Shown piece by piece: positions 16,485 to 26,353 of a DNA stretch of 64,000 nucleotides (positions within the stretch are counted from its first letter, which is position 1; the number at the start of each line of letters is the position of its first letter). Position numbers and translations under genes: made by a program. The DNA comes from an uncultured Kangiella sp. (GTDB taxonomy: Bacteria > Pseudomonadota > Gammaproteobacteria > Enterobacterales > Kangiellaceae): positions 333,469 through 397,468 of the forward strand of contig CANNDL010000001.1 of NCBI GenBank assembly GCA_947503435.1. The letters run 5' to 3'. Under the pieces are notes generated by a model. That model was not told where the DNA came from. It saw nothing but the letters and a program-made list of their open reading frames with translations, and made no database searches.

Positions 16485-17819
16485 ATGGCCAGACGTCGCC
16501 GCAGAAAACCATTACCTAAAGATCCTGTTACCGCCAGTATTCATGCGTTTTCCCATGAAGGTAGAGGTATTGCTTCTATTGATGGCAAAACTACCTTTAT
16601 TGATAACGCTCTAGCTGGCGAAGAAGTTGATTTTATCTATACCGAAAAGCGCGGCAAGTTTGATGAAGGCCTTGCGGTTGAGGTACACCAAGCGTCAGAT
16701 GATCGTGTGACACCGCCTTGCGCCCATGCGGATATTTGTGGTGGCTGTAGTTTGCAGCATTTGGCTAACTCAGCGCAAATAGCACATAAACAATCGGTTT
16801 TGGTTGAACAGCTTAAACATTTTGGCGCAGCTGAAGATTACGAGCTAGTCGAGCCAATGCAAGCAGATGTTCTAGGTTATCGCCGTAAAGCACGTCTTGG
16901 TGTGAAATTCGTGCCTAAAAAGGGCGGTGCTTTAGTCGGTTTTCGTGAGAAGAAAAGTAATTTCTTAGCCCAGATCGAATCCTGTGCAGTTTTGGATGAG
17001 CGAGTGGGGCAAATCATTCGTCCGCTACGTGACATGATTACCGAGTTAGATACTAATAACAAAACGGCTCAATTAGAAGTTGCAATGGGTGACGATCAAG
17101 TTGCTTTAGTTGTTCGTCATCTTGAGGAGCTAACCGATAAAGATAGAACTCTTTGGACAGACTTCGGAAAAGAGCATGGCTTGTATATTTATTTGCAACC
17201 TAAAGGGCCTAACACGGTTCATCTACTTTATGGACCAGACGAGCGTGAATGGTTGTCCTATAAAATTGATGCTTTTGAAGTGGAGTTATTATTCCATCCA
17301 ATGGACTTTACTCAAGTAAACGCCAGCATTAATCAGCAGATGGTCAAAAAAGCCATCGACTGGTTAGAGCCAAAAGATGAAGACCGTATTTTAGATTTAT
17401 TTTGCGGCTTAGGTAACTTTACTATTCCTCTTGCCAAAGTCGCCAAGAACGTAATTGGAGTAGAAGGTTCAGATGCCATGGTCGAACGTGGCGGCATGAA
17501 CGCCAAGCATAACGGCCTAGATAACGTGGAATTCTACGCTACTAATTTGCAAGAAGACTTCACTGGCGAAGAATGGGCACAACAAGGCTTCAACAAAGTC
17601 CTTATCGATCCGCCAAGAAGTGGAGCATTAGATGTAGTACAAAACATTGCTCGCTTTAATCCTGAGCGTATCGTCTACGTTTCTTGTAATCCAGCCACTT
17701 TGGCTCGTGATGCAGGTGAGCTAAAAGAAAAAGGATATAAGCTGGTTAAAGCTGGGGTTATGGATATGTTTCCGCATACTTCGCACACTGAATCCATTGC
17801 CTTGTTTGAAAAGATCTAA
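16485..17819 (+). CDS. rlmD: 23S rRNA (uracil-1939-C5)-methyltransferase RlmD
   Basis: A 444-residue methyltransferase acting on U1939 of 23S rRNA. It has an N-terminal TRAM domain (residues about 10-70), then the [4Fe-4S] cysteines in CAHADICGGCSLQH plus a later cysteine in IESCAVLDE. The SAM site is LDLFCGLGNFTIPLAK, the catalytic nucleophile region is VSCNPATLARD, and DFTQVNASIN carries the conserved Gln. The very basic start MARRRRRKPLPKD fits RNA binding. The place beside barA and relA matches E. coli. It ends before a bidirectional terminator. Confidence 0.95.
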   Translation: MARRRRRKPLPKDPVTASIHAFSHEGRGIASIDGKTTFIDNALAGEEVDFIYTEKRGKFDEGLAVEVHQASDDRVTPPCAHADICGGCSLQHLANSAQIAHKQSVLVEQLKHFGAAEDYELVEPMQADVLGYRRKARLGVKFVPKKGGALVGFREKKSNFLAQIESCAVLDERVGQIIRPLRDMITELDTNNKTAQLEVAMGDDQVALVVRHLEELTDKDRTLWTDFGKEHGLYIYLQPKGPNTVHLLYGPDEREWLSYKIDAFEVELLFHPMDFTQVNASINQQMVKKAIDWLEPKDEDRILDLFCGLGNFTIPLAKVAKNVIGVEGSDAMVERGGMNAKHNGLDNVEFYATNLQEDFTGEEWAQQGFNKVLIDPPRSGALDVVQNIARFNPERIVYVSCNPATLARDAGELKEKGYKLVKAGVMDMFPHTSHTESIALFEKI

Positions 17820-17887
17820 GATTTTATAATCGTTTTCGACATGATAATAAAAATCTACTGCTTGCTGCTTATAAGTTCGATTATCAC

Positions 17888-17922
17888 AAAAGCTCAAGTA
17901 CCTAACTGCGTACCTGAGCTTT
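17888..17922. terminator. Bidirectional terminator between rlmD and peroxiredoxin gene
   Basis: AAAGCTCAAGTAC (17888-17900) pairs with GTACCTGAGCTTT (17910-17922). The stem is 13 pairs with a single A-C mismatch on the plus strand and a G-U pair on the minus strand, over a 9-base loop. Short T tracts on both sides suit the two convergent genes. Confidence 0.75.
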
Positions 17923-17936
17923 AGTTGTAGGGTATA

Positions 17937-18596
17937 TTAGTTTGGCTGTTTAACCTTACGTAAATAAGGTTTAACAGTTTCCCAGCCGTTAGGGTATATT
18001 TTTTCAGCTTCGTCGTTAGATACAGCCGGAACAATAATCACGTCTTCTCCATCTTTCCAATTAACTGGAGTTGCTACTTTATATTTTGCGGTTAATTGAA
18101 TAGAGTCTATAACTCGTAAAATTTCGTCGAAATTTCTTCCTGTTGTCATTGGATAAGTAATCATCAGCTTGATGTTCTTATCAGGCCCTACTAAAAATAC
18201 AGAGCGAACAGTGGCATTTGTCAATGCTGTTCGTCCTTCAGCAGTCCCTGATTCATCTGCAGGGAACATGTTATAGAGTTTTGCTATATTCAGATCTGTG
18301 TCAGCTATTACTGGGTAATTTACTGTGGTGTTAGCTACTTCTTCTACGTCTTTGATCCACCTTTCATGATCATCTAATGGGTCAATACTTAAACCAATTA
18401 TTTTGGTATTTCTTTTCTCAAATTCTGGCTGGATTTTGGCCATATATCCAAGTTCGGTAGTGCATACAGGAGTAAAGTCTTTTGGGTGTGAGAATAGCAC
18501 AGCCCAACCATCTCCAATCCATTCATGAAAATCTAATTTGCCATGGGTAGTGTCAGCATGAAAATTTGGTGCTTGATCATTTATACGTAAGGACAT
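17937..18596 (-). CDS. 1-Cys peroxiredoxin (Prx6 type)
   Basis: A 219-residue peroxidase that reduces hydroperoxides. The peroxidatic cysteine lies in DFTPVCTTELG, preceded by FSHPKDFTP. This is the only cysteine in the protein, so no resolving Cys exists and an external thiol must recycle it, as in Prx6. The long C-terminal extension with KVATPVNWKDGEDVIIVP is typical of this subgroup and distinguishes it from AhpC and BCP. GGAGAG precedes the ATG. It is monocistronic, convergent with rlmD, and upstream of a 393-base gap leading to relA. Confidence 0.93.
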   Translation of the reverse strand: MSLRINDQAPNFHADTTHGKLDFHEWIGDGWAVLFSHPKDFTPVCTTELGYMAKIQPEFEKRNTKIIGLSIDPLDDHERWIKDVEEVANTTVNYPVIADTDLNIAKLYNMFPADESGTAEGRTALTNATVRSVFLVGPDKNIKLMITYPMTTGRNFDEILRVIDSIQLTAKYKVATPVNWKDGEDVIIVPAVSNDEAEKIYPNGWETVKPYLRKVKQPN

Positions 18597-18989
18597 GTTG
18601 CTCTCCGGTCATTAATTAAAATTGTTAAGCCATTCCACTAAAAGACGTTAATGCGGATATAAGTGTTACATAAAGCAGCTTTAGTGAAAGAGACTTTGTT
18701 TTCACCTCAGCTTATTTTTCGAACTTATTCGAGTGTTAAGGCTTATTATGAGCCCATTAAAAATTAAGTTTAAGCGTGCCCAGTCGTGAATGGCAATTAG
18801 TGTTGCTACTCAATAACGCAGAATTCCTTAAGGTGCATCCTTGGTCATTGAGCAATCTCTTGCATCTAGTAAAGATAACTTATTTACAATTATCTTACTA
18901 AATATATTTATAAAAGGGTGTTTTTGTTGGTTTGATTTTGTTAAAACATTTGTTCGAGTAAATACTTTTAATTTATAACCGCATAAACA
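18597..18989. other. Intergenic region between peroxiredoxin gene and relA
   Basis: A 393-base AT-rich gap carrying the divergent promoter regions of the peroxiredoxin gene and relA. TTTACA followed by an AT-rich TATATT/TATAAA cluster lies near 18890-18915, and TTGTTAAAACA near 18937. I see no convincing protein gene, no tRNA and no strong hairpin. Open frames that run into relA on the other strand look like chance. Confidence 0.5.
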
Positions 18990-21212
18990 ATGAAGCGCAA
19001 AGATCACGATATTTTTGAGTTGGTGGAGCAGGGCGAATTTGAGTTCGAGGCTTGGCTTGAGCTGAATCAACTGGAGTTAACTAGCAAAGCTAAGAAGAAG
19101 ATGGCTTTGGCGGTTGAACTTGCTCAGAAGAATGTATCGAAAACACCTAATTTGAAGTTGAATACGGTATCGGCTGGTTTGGAGCTTGCTGAGGTCTTGA
19201 CGCACTTTAATGCAGATTCAGAAACGCTTACGGCGGCGATTTTACTGCCTTCGGTTATTTCAGATTCGGTTAAAGTTGAGACAATCAAGGATAAGATTGG
19301 AAAGCCAGTTGCAGATCTTGTGCATGGCGCTGGTCAGATGGAGGCCATTAGAAGCCTGCAACAGCAGACAGGCGCTGAGCAGGATAGTCAGCAAATAGAA
19401 AGCCTAAGAAAGATGCTGTTGGCGATGGTTGATGATGCCAGAGTGGTTTTGTTAAAGCTTGCTGACAGGGTTATTTCTTTGCGCCATATCAAAAAAGCCA
19501 GCCGTGAACTGCAAGTGGCATTTGCGCTTGAAACTAAAGACATTTTTGCTCCATTGGCTAATCGTTTAGGTATTGGTCAGTTAAAATGGGAGTTGGAAGA
19601 TTATGCTTTTCGATATTTAGAACCTGATACCTACAAAAAAATAGCTAAGAGCCTTAAAGAAAAGCGAGTTGCACGTGAGAAATACATTGAAGATGTAATC
19701 CAACTGCTGACCGAAAAGGTCAAAGCTGAAAATATCAATGGCGATGTTTCTGGTCGAGTTAAGCATATCTACAGCATCTGGAAAAAGATGCAGCGCAAGA
19801 ACTTACCGTTCGAGGAAATCTATGACGTAAGGGCGGTACGTATTCTGGTTGAAAAAGTGCAAGATTGTTATGCCGCTTTAGGTATTGTTCATGGAGAGTG
19901 GCAACATATCCCAAAAGAATTCGATGATTATGTCGCGACGCCTAAGGAAAACGGATACAGCTCTATTCATACGGCAGTTTTAGGCCCTGAAGGAAAAGTT
20001 TTAGAAATTCAGATCCGAACCTTCCAAATGCACGAAGAAGCAGAGAAAGGCATTGCTGCCCATTGGGCTTATAAAGAAGGCGCAAATATTGCTAAAGCTG
20101 GTGTTGACGAGAAAATTGCTTGGATGCGTCAATTACTTGAGTGGCAGTCAGAGTTAGCCGACGCCAATCCTGATGAGCTAATGGATGAGTTCCAGACGTC
20201 AGTATCGGAAGATAGGGTGTTCACCTTTACCCCTGGGGGAAAGGTGGTGGATTTGCCTTCAGGCTCGACGCCCATTGATTTTGCATACCGTGTGCATACT
20301 TCGGTTGGCCATCGCTGTATAGGTGCTAAAGTTAAAGGGCGAATTGTTCCGTTGACTTATAAAGTGCAAAGCGGCGATGTGATTGAGATCATGACTAAAA
20401 AAGATGAGGCGCCTAGTCGTGATTGGCTGGTTCCTTATAACGGTTATATTGGTGCTACTCGAACTCGCCATAAAATTAATCAATGGTTTAATAAACTTAA
20501 TAAAGAAGAAAATGCAAATGCTGGCCGCCTTTTGTTAGAAAAAGAATTAGCTAGGGTTGGTATTAAAAATGCAGATTATTCAGAGTTAGCTTCGCGTTTA
20601 CATTTAGCTGCGGAAGTAGAACTTTTAGCAAAAATTGGTACGGGTGATTTAGGGATTAACCTTGTCATCAATCGTGCTCGAGAATTATTCCAACCCGATA
20701 GTTTAGATGCAGATGCAAAACAAGACATTACTCCAGCGCTTAAGAAGAAAACTAAACGAAAGTCGATGTCTGATATTTCGGTTTCAGGCGTAGGTGATTT
20801 GTTGACGAATATTGCAAAGTGCTGCAAACCAGTCCCAGGTGAATCAATTATTGGATATATCACTCAAAGTCGCGGGATCGTGATTCATAGTAGGGACTGT
20901 ATTCACGCAAAAAAAGCCATTGAGCAAAAACCAGAAAGAATTATCCCGGTGGAGTGGGAAGCAAATTCAGAAAATAATTACTCAGTTGACTTGGTCATCC
21001 ATGCTTTTGATCGCAGAGGACTGTTAAAGGATATAACTACAGTGTTATCGAATGAAGATGCTGCGATTACGGATATGAATACTCATAAAGCTAATGAGCA
21101 AGTAACCATTAATTTAGAAGTGGAATTATCGGCTTCAGAAGACTTAAACAGAGTTCTGAGCTTGTTAAAGCAATTACCGAATGTATTTGAGGTTAAACGT
21201 CATCGTGGCTAG
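18990..21212 (+). CDS. relA: GTP pyrophosphokinase RelA, (p)ppGpp synthetase I
   Basis: A 740-residue ribosome-associated alarmone synthetase (E. coli RelA: 744). The N-terminal hydrolase domain is dead: where SpoT has the His-Asp pair, this protein reads LTAAILLPSVISDS. The synthetase domain has RVKHIYSIWKKMQRKN, the RelA-type EFDDYVATPKENGYSSIHT (the E-x-D-D signature of monofunctional enzymes) and EIQIRTFQMHEEAEKGIAAH. TGS follows (VFTFTPGGKVVDLPSGSTP), then helical/zinc-finger-like parts with CCKPVPG, and a C-terminal ACT domain. The ATG has a poor ribosome site. mazG overlaps its 3' end. Confidence 0.96.
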   Translation: MKRKDHDIFELVEQGEFEFEAWLELNQLELTSKAKKKMALAVELAQKNVSKTPNLKLNTVSAGLELAEVLTHFNADSETLTAAILLPSVISDSVKVETIKDKIGKPVADLVHGAGQMEAIRSLQQQTGAEQDSQQIESLRKMLLAMVDDARVVLLKLADRVISLRHIKKASRELQVAFALETKDIFAPLANRLGIGQLKWELEDYAFRYLEPDTYKKIAKSLKEKRVAREKYIEDVIQLLTEKVKAENINGDVSGRVKHIYSIWKKMQRKNLPFEEIYDVRAVRILVEKVQDCYAALGIVHGEWQHIPKEFDDYVATPKENGYSSIHTAVLGPEGKVLEIQIRTFQMHEEAEKGIAAHWAYKEGANIAKAGVDEKIAWMRQLLEWQSELADANPDELMDEFQTSVSEDRVFTFTPGGKVVDLPSGSTPIDFAYRVHTSVGHRCIGAKVKGRIVPLTYKVQSGDVIEIMTKKDEAPSRDWLVPYNGYIGATRTRHKINQWFNKLNKEENANAGRLLLEKELARVGIKNADYSELASRLHLAAEVELLAKIGTGDLGINLVINRARELFQPDSLDADAKQDITPALKKKTKRKSMSDISVSGVGDLLTNIAKCCKPVPGESIIGYITQSRGIVIHSRDCIHAKKAIEQKPERIIPVEWEANSENNYSVDLVIHAFDRRGLLKDITTVLSNEDAAITDMNTHKANEQVTINLEVELSASEDLNRVLSLLKQLPNVFEVKRHRG

Positions 21213-22005
21213 TAGTCGGCTTCCAAATACACAACGCCTTTTAGGTATCATGGCCGCTTTGCGTGATCCTCAATCAGGCTGTCCCTGGGATCGGAAACAA
21301 ACTTTTGCAACCATTGTTCCATATACTTTAGAAGAAGCCTATGAGGTAGCGGATGCGATTGAGCAGGGAGATTTTGAGGAGCTGCATGGCGAGTTGGGTG
21401 ATTTACTCTTTCAAGTGATCTTCTATGCCCAGATGGGCCAGGAACAAGGATACTTTGATTTCGAGTCCATTGCTGGGAAGATGGCGGATAAATTAGAAAG
21501 GCGGCACCCGCATGTTTTCGGCGAGCAAGAATATACCTCTGATGAAGAGTTAAAGCGTAATTGGGAACAGCAAAAGCAGTTAGAGCGTCAAGCAAAAGAT
21601 GCTTCTAATAAAAGCTTGTTGGATGATTTGCCAAAAGGCTTTCCATCACTATCTATAGCACAGAAAATTCAAAAAAGAGTAGGGCGCCATGGTTTTGACT
21701 GGCCAAGCGTTGACGGCGTTATTGATAAAATTGAAGAAGAAATAGCTGAGTTAAAACAAGCTGTTGCCAATCAAGACCGCGTCAATATGGAAGAGGAGGT
21801 TGGCGACTTATTATTTGCGGTAGTAAACCTATCTCGTCATTTAGACTTCGATGCTGAAGCGGCATTGCGTAAATCCAATAGAAAATTTGAGCAGCGCTTT
21901 AGAAAACTTGAGCAACTTTTAATGGAGAGTAACTTATCGGTATCTGATGCGTCTTTAGAGCAACTAGAAGCTGCATGGCAACAAGCCAAAGAACGATTAA
22001 GATAA
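21205..22005 (+). CDS. mazG: Nucleoside triphosphate pyrophosphohydrolase MazG
   Basis: GTG 21205 overlaps the relA stop by 8 bases and gives 266 residues, close to E. coli MazG (263). An ATG at 21181 is also in frame but lies deeper in relA. There are two MazG domains. The first has CPWDRKQTFATIVPYTLEEAYEV and ELGDLLFQVIFYAQ. The second has EEEIAELKQAV and MEEEVGDLLFAVVNLSRH, with the E-x2-E...E-x2-D metal sites. It hydrolyses NTPs to NMP and PPi and lowers (p)ppGpp in E. coli, which fits its coupling to relA. The mazEF toxin genes found here in E. coli are absent. Confidence 0.93.
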   Translation: MASSRLPNTQRLLGIMAALRDPQSGCPWDRKQTFATIVPYTLEEAYEVADAIEQGDFEELHGELGDLLFQVIFYAQMGQEQGYFDFESIAGKMADKLERRHPHVFGEQEYTSDEELKRNWEQQKQLERQAKDASNKSLLDDLPKGFPSLSIAQKIQKRVGRHGFDWPSVDGVIDKIEEEIAELKQAVANQDRVNMEEEVGDLLFAVVNLSRHLDFDAEAALRKSNRKFEQRFRKLEQLLMESNLSVSDASLEQLEAAWQQAKERLR

Positions 22006-22015
22006 GGAACTGAAG

Positions 22016-22837
22016 ATGAGCAAATTAGAATTAGCAACATTTGGCGGTGGTTGTTTTTGGTGCGTGGAAGCCATTATCCAAAAGCTAAAAGGTGTAGAGC
22101 AAGTAGTATCTGGTTACGCTGGAGGTCATGATGATGATCCGAACTACAACCGCGTTTGTGCGGGCGTTACTGGTCATGCAGAAGTCATTCAGGTGAGTTT
22201 TGATGCTAATGTTTTGAGCTATAAAGATTTATTGGAAGTCTTTATGACTAGTCATAATCCAACTCAGCGTGATGGCCAAGGCGCTGACATTGGTACTCAG
22301 TATCGCTCCATTATATTGCATCATTCTGATGAACAAAAAGATATTGCTGAAGCAGTGGTACAAGAGATGTCATCTGTATTTGAGCAGCCTATTGTGACAG
22401 AAGTAGTCGCAATGGATAAGTTCTATCCGGCAGAAACGTATCATCAAGATTATTACCAGCGTAACCCTGAGAACCGTTATTGTTCGGTGGTGATCGAGCC
22501 AAAACTCGCTAAGTTAAGGCAAAAGCACGCAGATAAGCTTATTGAACAGCCTAAGGCGGAATTGCCGCGTGTGATCCATCAAGCGGATAAAGAGCAGTTT
22601 TTAGTGGAGCTTGAACCAGAGCAATTTGCCATGCTTCGATACTCCAATCATGGTAACTACTTATCCTTAGACTATACTGAAGTGCCCGTAGAACTAAGAG
22701 GCAAAGGCTATGGCTCAGTATTAATGAAAATGACGCTAACTGAAATCGAAAAAATGGGCCTAAAAGTTAAGCCCATCTGTACTTATACCGTGCGTTATTT
22801 GCAGCGTCATCAAGAGTGGCAACATCTGCTTCTTTAA
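22016..22837 (+). CDS. msrA: Peptide-methionine (S)-S-oxide reductase MsrA fused to a small GNAT domain
   Basis: A 273-residue fusion. Residues 1 to about 170 are a complete MsrA: catalytic motif GGGCFWCVEA (Cys13), VVSGYAGGHDDDPNY, HAEVIQVSFD, GADIGTQYRS and QDYYQRNPENRYC. Residues about 190-273 match the small YidJ/YjdJ-like GNAT fold (Acetyltransf_CG type): FLVELEPEQFAMLRYSN, the acetyl-CoA loop VELRGKGYGSVLMK, and CTYTVRYLQRHQEW. MsrA repairs oxidised Met; the acetyltransferase target is unknown. AAGGA precedes ATG 22016, ten bases after mazG, so it probably belongs to the relA-mazG transcript. Convergent with the DUF2306 gene. Confidence 0.92.
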   Translation: MSKLELATFGGGCFWCVEAIIQKLKGVEQVVSGYAGGHDDDPNYNRVCAGVTGHAEVIQVSFDANVLSYKDLLEVFMTSHNPTQRDGQGADIGTQYRSIILHHSDEQKDIAEAVVQEMSSVFEQPIVTEVVAMDKFYPAETYHQDYYQRNPENRYCSVVIEPKLAKLRQKHADKLIEQPKAELPRVIHQADKEQFLVELEPEQFAMLRYSNHGNYLSLDYTEVPVELRGKGYGSVLMKMTLTEIEKMGLKVKPICTYTVRYLQRHQEWQHLLL

Positions 22838-22840
22838 AAG

Positions 22841-23644
22841 TTACATATTCGGTAGCCACTTTATCACTGAAACTGCAAATATACCGACAGACATTAATAG
22901 TGTGAATATCACTAATATCGAGGATGTGAGCGCTTTCACCACTGTTCCACCTTTGTCTTTGGCGTAAAAATATAGCTCTAGAATAGCTAGCGGAATTAAA
23001 TATTGGGCAAAGGAAATAAAAGTCACAAAAGGTCCTGAAAAAGTTTCAGGGTCAAAGCCAACAGGCCCTTGATTAATCATTATCCATCCAAAAAAACCAA
23101 CTCTAAAGAACCATACTGCAGTAGCGACTAAGAAAGTTCTTAAAGCCCAGCGGCGATGGATGCTGAATTTTTTAGCGATTGCGTATTTCCAAGCCATAAA
23201 GCCAAAAGTAAAGATCAATATTCCATCAAGAGTTATTGCAATTTGGAGTATTTGAGGAAGATGCTGTTCGCGTCCCCAAATTAAATATAAACCAGCGAAT
23301 GTAGTTAGAAAAATGCTGACCATATAGCTTCGGCCAAGCCATCGATGAACACTAGGGTATTTATTTCGTATTTGAGGCATTAACTGGATCGGTCCGCCAC
23401 CAATTATGATAACCGCAAGTAAGATATGAATAGCAAATGAAATGTTGCCTATTAAGTCATTTTCAAGAATTCCACCATTAGAAAGTTGATTCCATTGCTT
23501 TAAGTCGCCGCCAACGGCATGACCGCCATAACCCAAAACTAAATAAGCAACGAATATCCAAAGCCCCACTGTCGCTGCAATAAACCAAAATATGGCTGAG
23601 GCGTTTAATATTTTTTCAGCGTTTATGTATCTTGAACCTATCAT
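22841..23644 (-). CDS. DUF2306 family integral membrane protein
   Basis: A 267-residue protein with about seven hydrophobic helices. Features of the DUF2306 family are FAIHILLAVIIIGGGPIQLMPQIRNKYPSVHRWLGRSYM, an H-x-[FW]-x-G-R region, and IHRRWALRTFLVATAVWFFR later on. The conserved histidines and arginines on one membrane face suggest a heme or quinone site, but no function is established. It stops 4 bases after the convergent msrA fusion gene. The upstream 250 bases separate it from the divergent Hcp-like gene. Confidence 0.8.
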   Translation of the reverse strand: MIGSRYINAEKILNASAIFWFIAATVGLWIFVAYLVLGYGGHAVGGDLKQWNQLSNGGILENDLIGNISFAIHILLAVIIIGGGPIQLMPQIRNKYPSVHRWLGRSYMVSIFLTTFAGLYLIWGREQHLPQILQIAITLDGILIFTFGFMAWKYAIAKKFSIHRRWALRTFLVATAVWFFRVGFFGWIMINQGPVGFDPETFSGPFVTFISFAQYLIPLAILELYFYAKDKGGTVVKALTSSILVIFTLLMSVGIFAVSVIKWLPNM

Positions 23645-23895
23645 CCTATACTCCTTCTCAATATAGGTTTAGCTATTTTATTTAAGTCCACCCATCTTAA
23701 AACTAATCCTGCTAATGTAAATCCAAATTATGTAATGATGAATTTCAAATGTAATACTTTCTTGCATTAATGAATTTTAACTTAACGAACAGTTAATAAA
23801 TTTACATATAATTTAGTAAAAAAACATGACAGTGGTTTTATAATCGAAAAAAAGGTAGCTTGTTGTTAGTTAATTATCAATCAAGGAATAGGGAT

Positions 23896-24408
23896 ATGTT
23901 TAAGAAATTAATAATGACCGCAGGGTTAGTGCTAGTTTTTCAAAGTGCTGCAATTGCCGCTAACGATACGTTTTTGAAAATAGAAGGCGTAGAAGGAGAA
24001 AGTCTGCATGCAGAACACAGAGATGAGATTGATGTTTTAGCCTGGTCTTGGGGCTCGTCAACGAATGGGCGCTCTACCTGCGTACAGGATATTTCATTAG
24101 TCAAATATGCGGATTTGGCTTCGCCTCAATTACTAATGGGTCACGTTGACGGCTTTGTTTATCCTAATGCTAAATTAACCGTTAGACGTTCAGGCGGCAG
24201 CATGACTGGTCTAGCTTATGTTGTATTAGACTTTAAAAATCTTTATGTGTCATCTGTTTCTACAAGCGGATCTGGTGGTGAAGAACGTTTAACTGAGAAT
24301 GTCACTTTGAATTTTGAGGAAGTTAAGTATACCTATACTCCACAAAATCCAGATGGAAGTGCGGGCCTACCTGTTAGCGCTACGATTAGACCGAACCAGT
24401 GTAAGTAA
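23896..24408 (+). CDS. Exported Hcp-family (type VI tube-like) protein
   Basis: ATG 23896, with AAGGAATAGGG upstream, gives 170 residues. The extra in-frame start at 23860 was rejected because it would precede the signal peptide. MFKKLIMTAGLVLVFQSAAIAA is a clear Sec signal peptide. The rest follows the Hcp beta-barrel pattern: FLKIEGVEGESLHAEHRDEIDVLAWSWG, TCVQDISLVKYADLASPQL, and LNFEEVKYTYTPQNPDGS. Classical type VI Hcp has no signal peptide and is cytosolic, and no other type VI gene is present. Two cysteines (CVQD and the C-terminal QCK) could form a disulfide. Its role outside the cytoplasm is unknown. Confidence 0.85.
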   Translation: MFKKLIMTAGLVLVFQSAAIAANDTFLKIEGVEGESLHAEHRDEIDVLAWSWGSSTNGRSTCVQDISLVKYADLASPQLLMGHVDGFVYPNAKLTVRRSGGSMTGLAYVVLDFKNLYVSSVSTSGSGGEERLTENVTLNFEEVKYTYTPQNPDGSAGLPVSATIRPNQCK

Positions 24409-24479
24409 CTGTACATTTGAATGAGGTGGCAATTATTGTCGCCTTATTCAAAAACTCCTCGCCAATCATTAGCCCTTTT

Positions 24480-24488
24480 TGCTATAAT
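24480..24488 (+). promoter_or_regulatory. Extended -10 promoter of pyrG
   Basis: TGCTATAAT is a perfect extended -10 (TGn-TATAAT), about 200 bases before pyrG. No good -35 is needed for this class. A second, weaker TGCTATAAC occurs at 24572-24580. Confidence 0.55.
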
Positions 24489-24490
24489 AT

Positions 24491-24534
24491 TTTCCCGTCC
24501 TGGGAAAGCTTTTCTCAAAGATCCTTCTCAAAGA
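24491..24534 (+). promoter_or_regulatory. pyrG leader: start-site hairpin and tandem 10-base repeats
   Basis: TTTCCC (24491-24496) and GGGAAA (24502-24507) form an inverted repeat that begins two bases after the -10. Two exact copies of TTCTCAAAGA follow at 24512-24521 and 24525-24534, 13 bases apart. The arrangement suggests leader control of CTP synthase; the mechanism is not known. Confidence 0.4.
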
Positions 24535-24679
24535 CATTTGGCTGCTACGATTAATGAAATGAGCGCCAAATTGCTATAACAGAATTCGTGAAATCCGCTA
24601 ATAACAAAGCCTGTAGGCTAACTGTTTGTTTTTGGCGTTTTTCTTATTGTATTAATGAAATTTAACGTGAATCGGTTGA

Positions 24680-26320
<1,641 letters not shown>

Positions 26321-26353
26321 TTCATTAAACTAGTTAAAAAAGCAGGTTAGCTT

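Noticed and set aside
18828-19070. Minus-strand 80-codon frame before and into relA
   Set aside because: It overlaps the relA start, has no recognisable protein features and no ribosome site.
21248-21595. Minus-strand 115-codon frame inside mazG
   Set aside because: It is fully covered by the well-supported mazG; composition is typical of an antisense shadow.
24419-24450. GU-rich hairpin after the Hcp-like gene as an intrinsic terminator
   Set aside because: It can pair over 12 bases with wobbles but is followed by A residues, not T, so it is not a plus-strand terminator.
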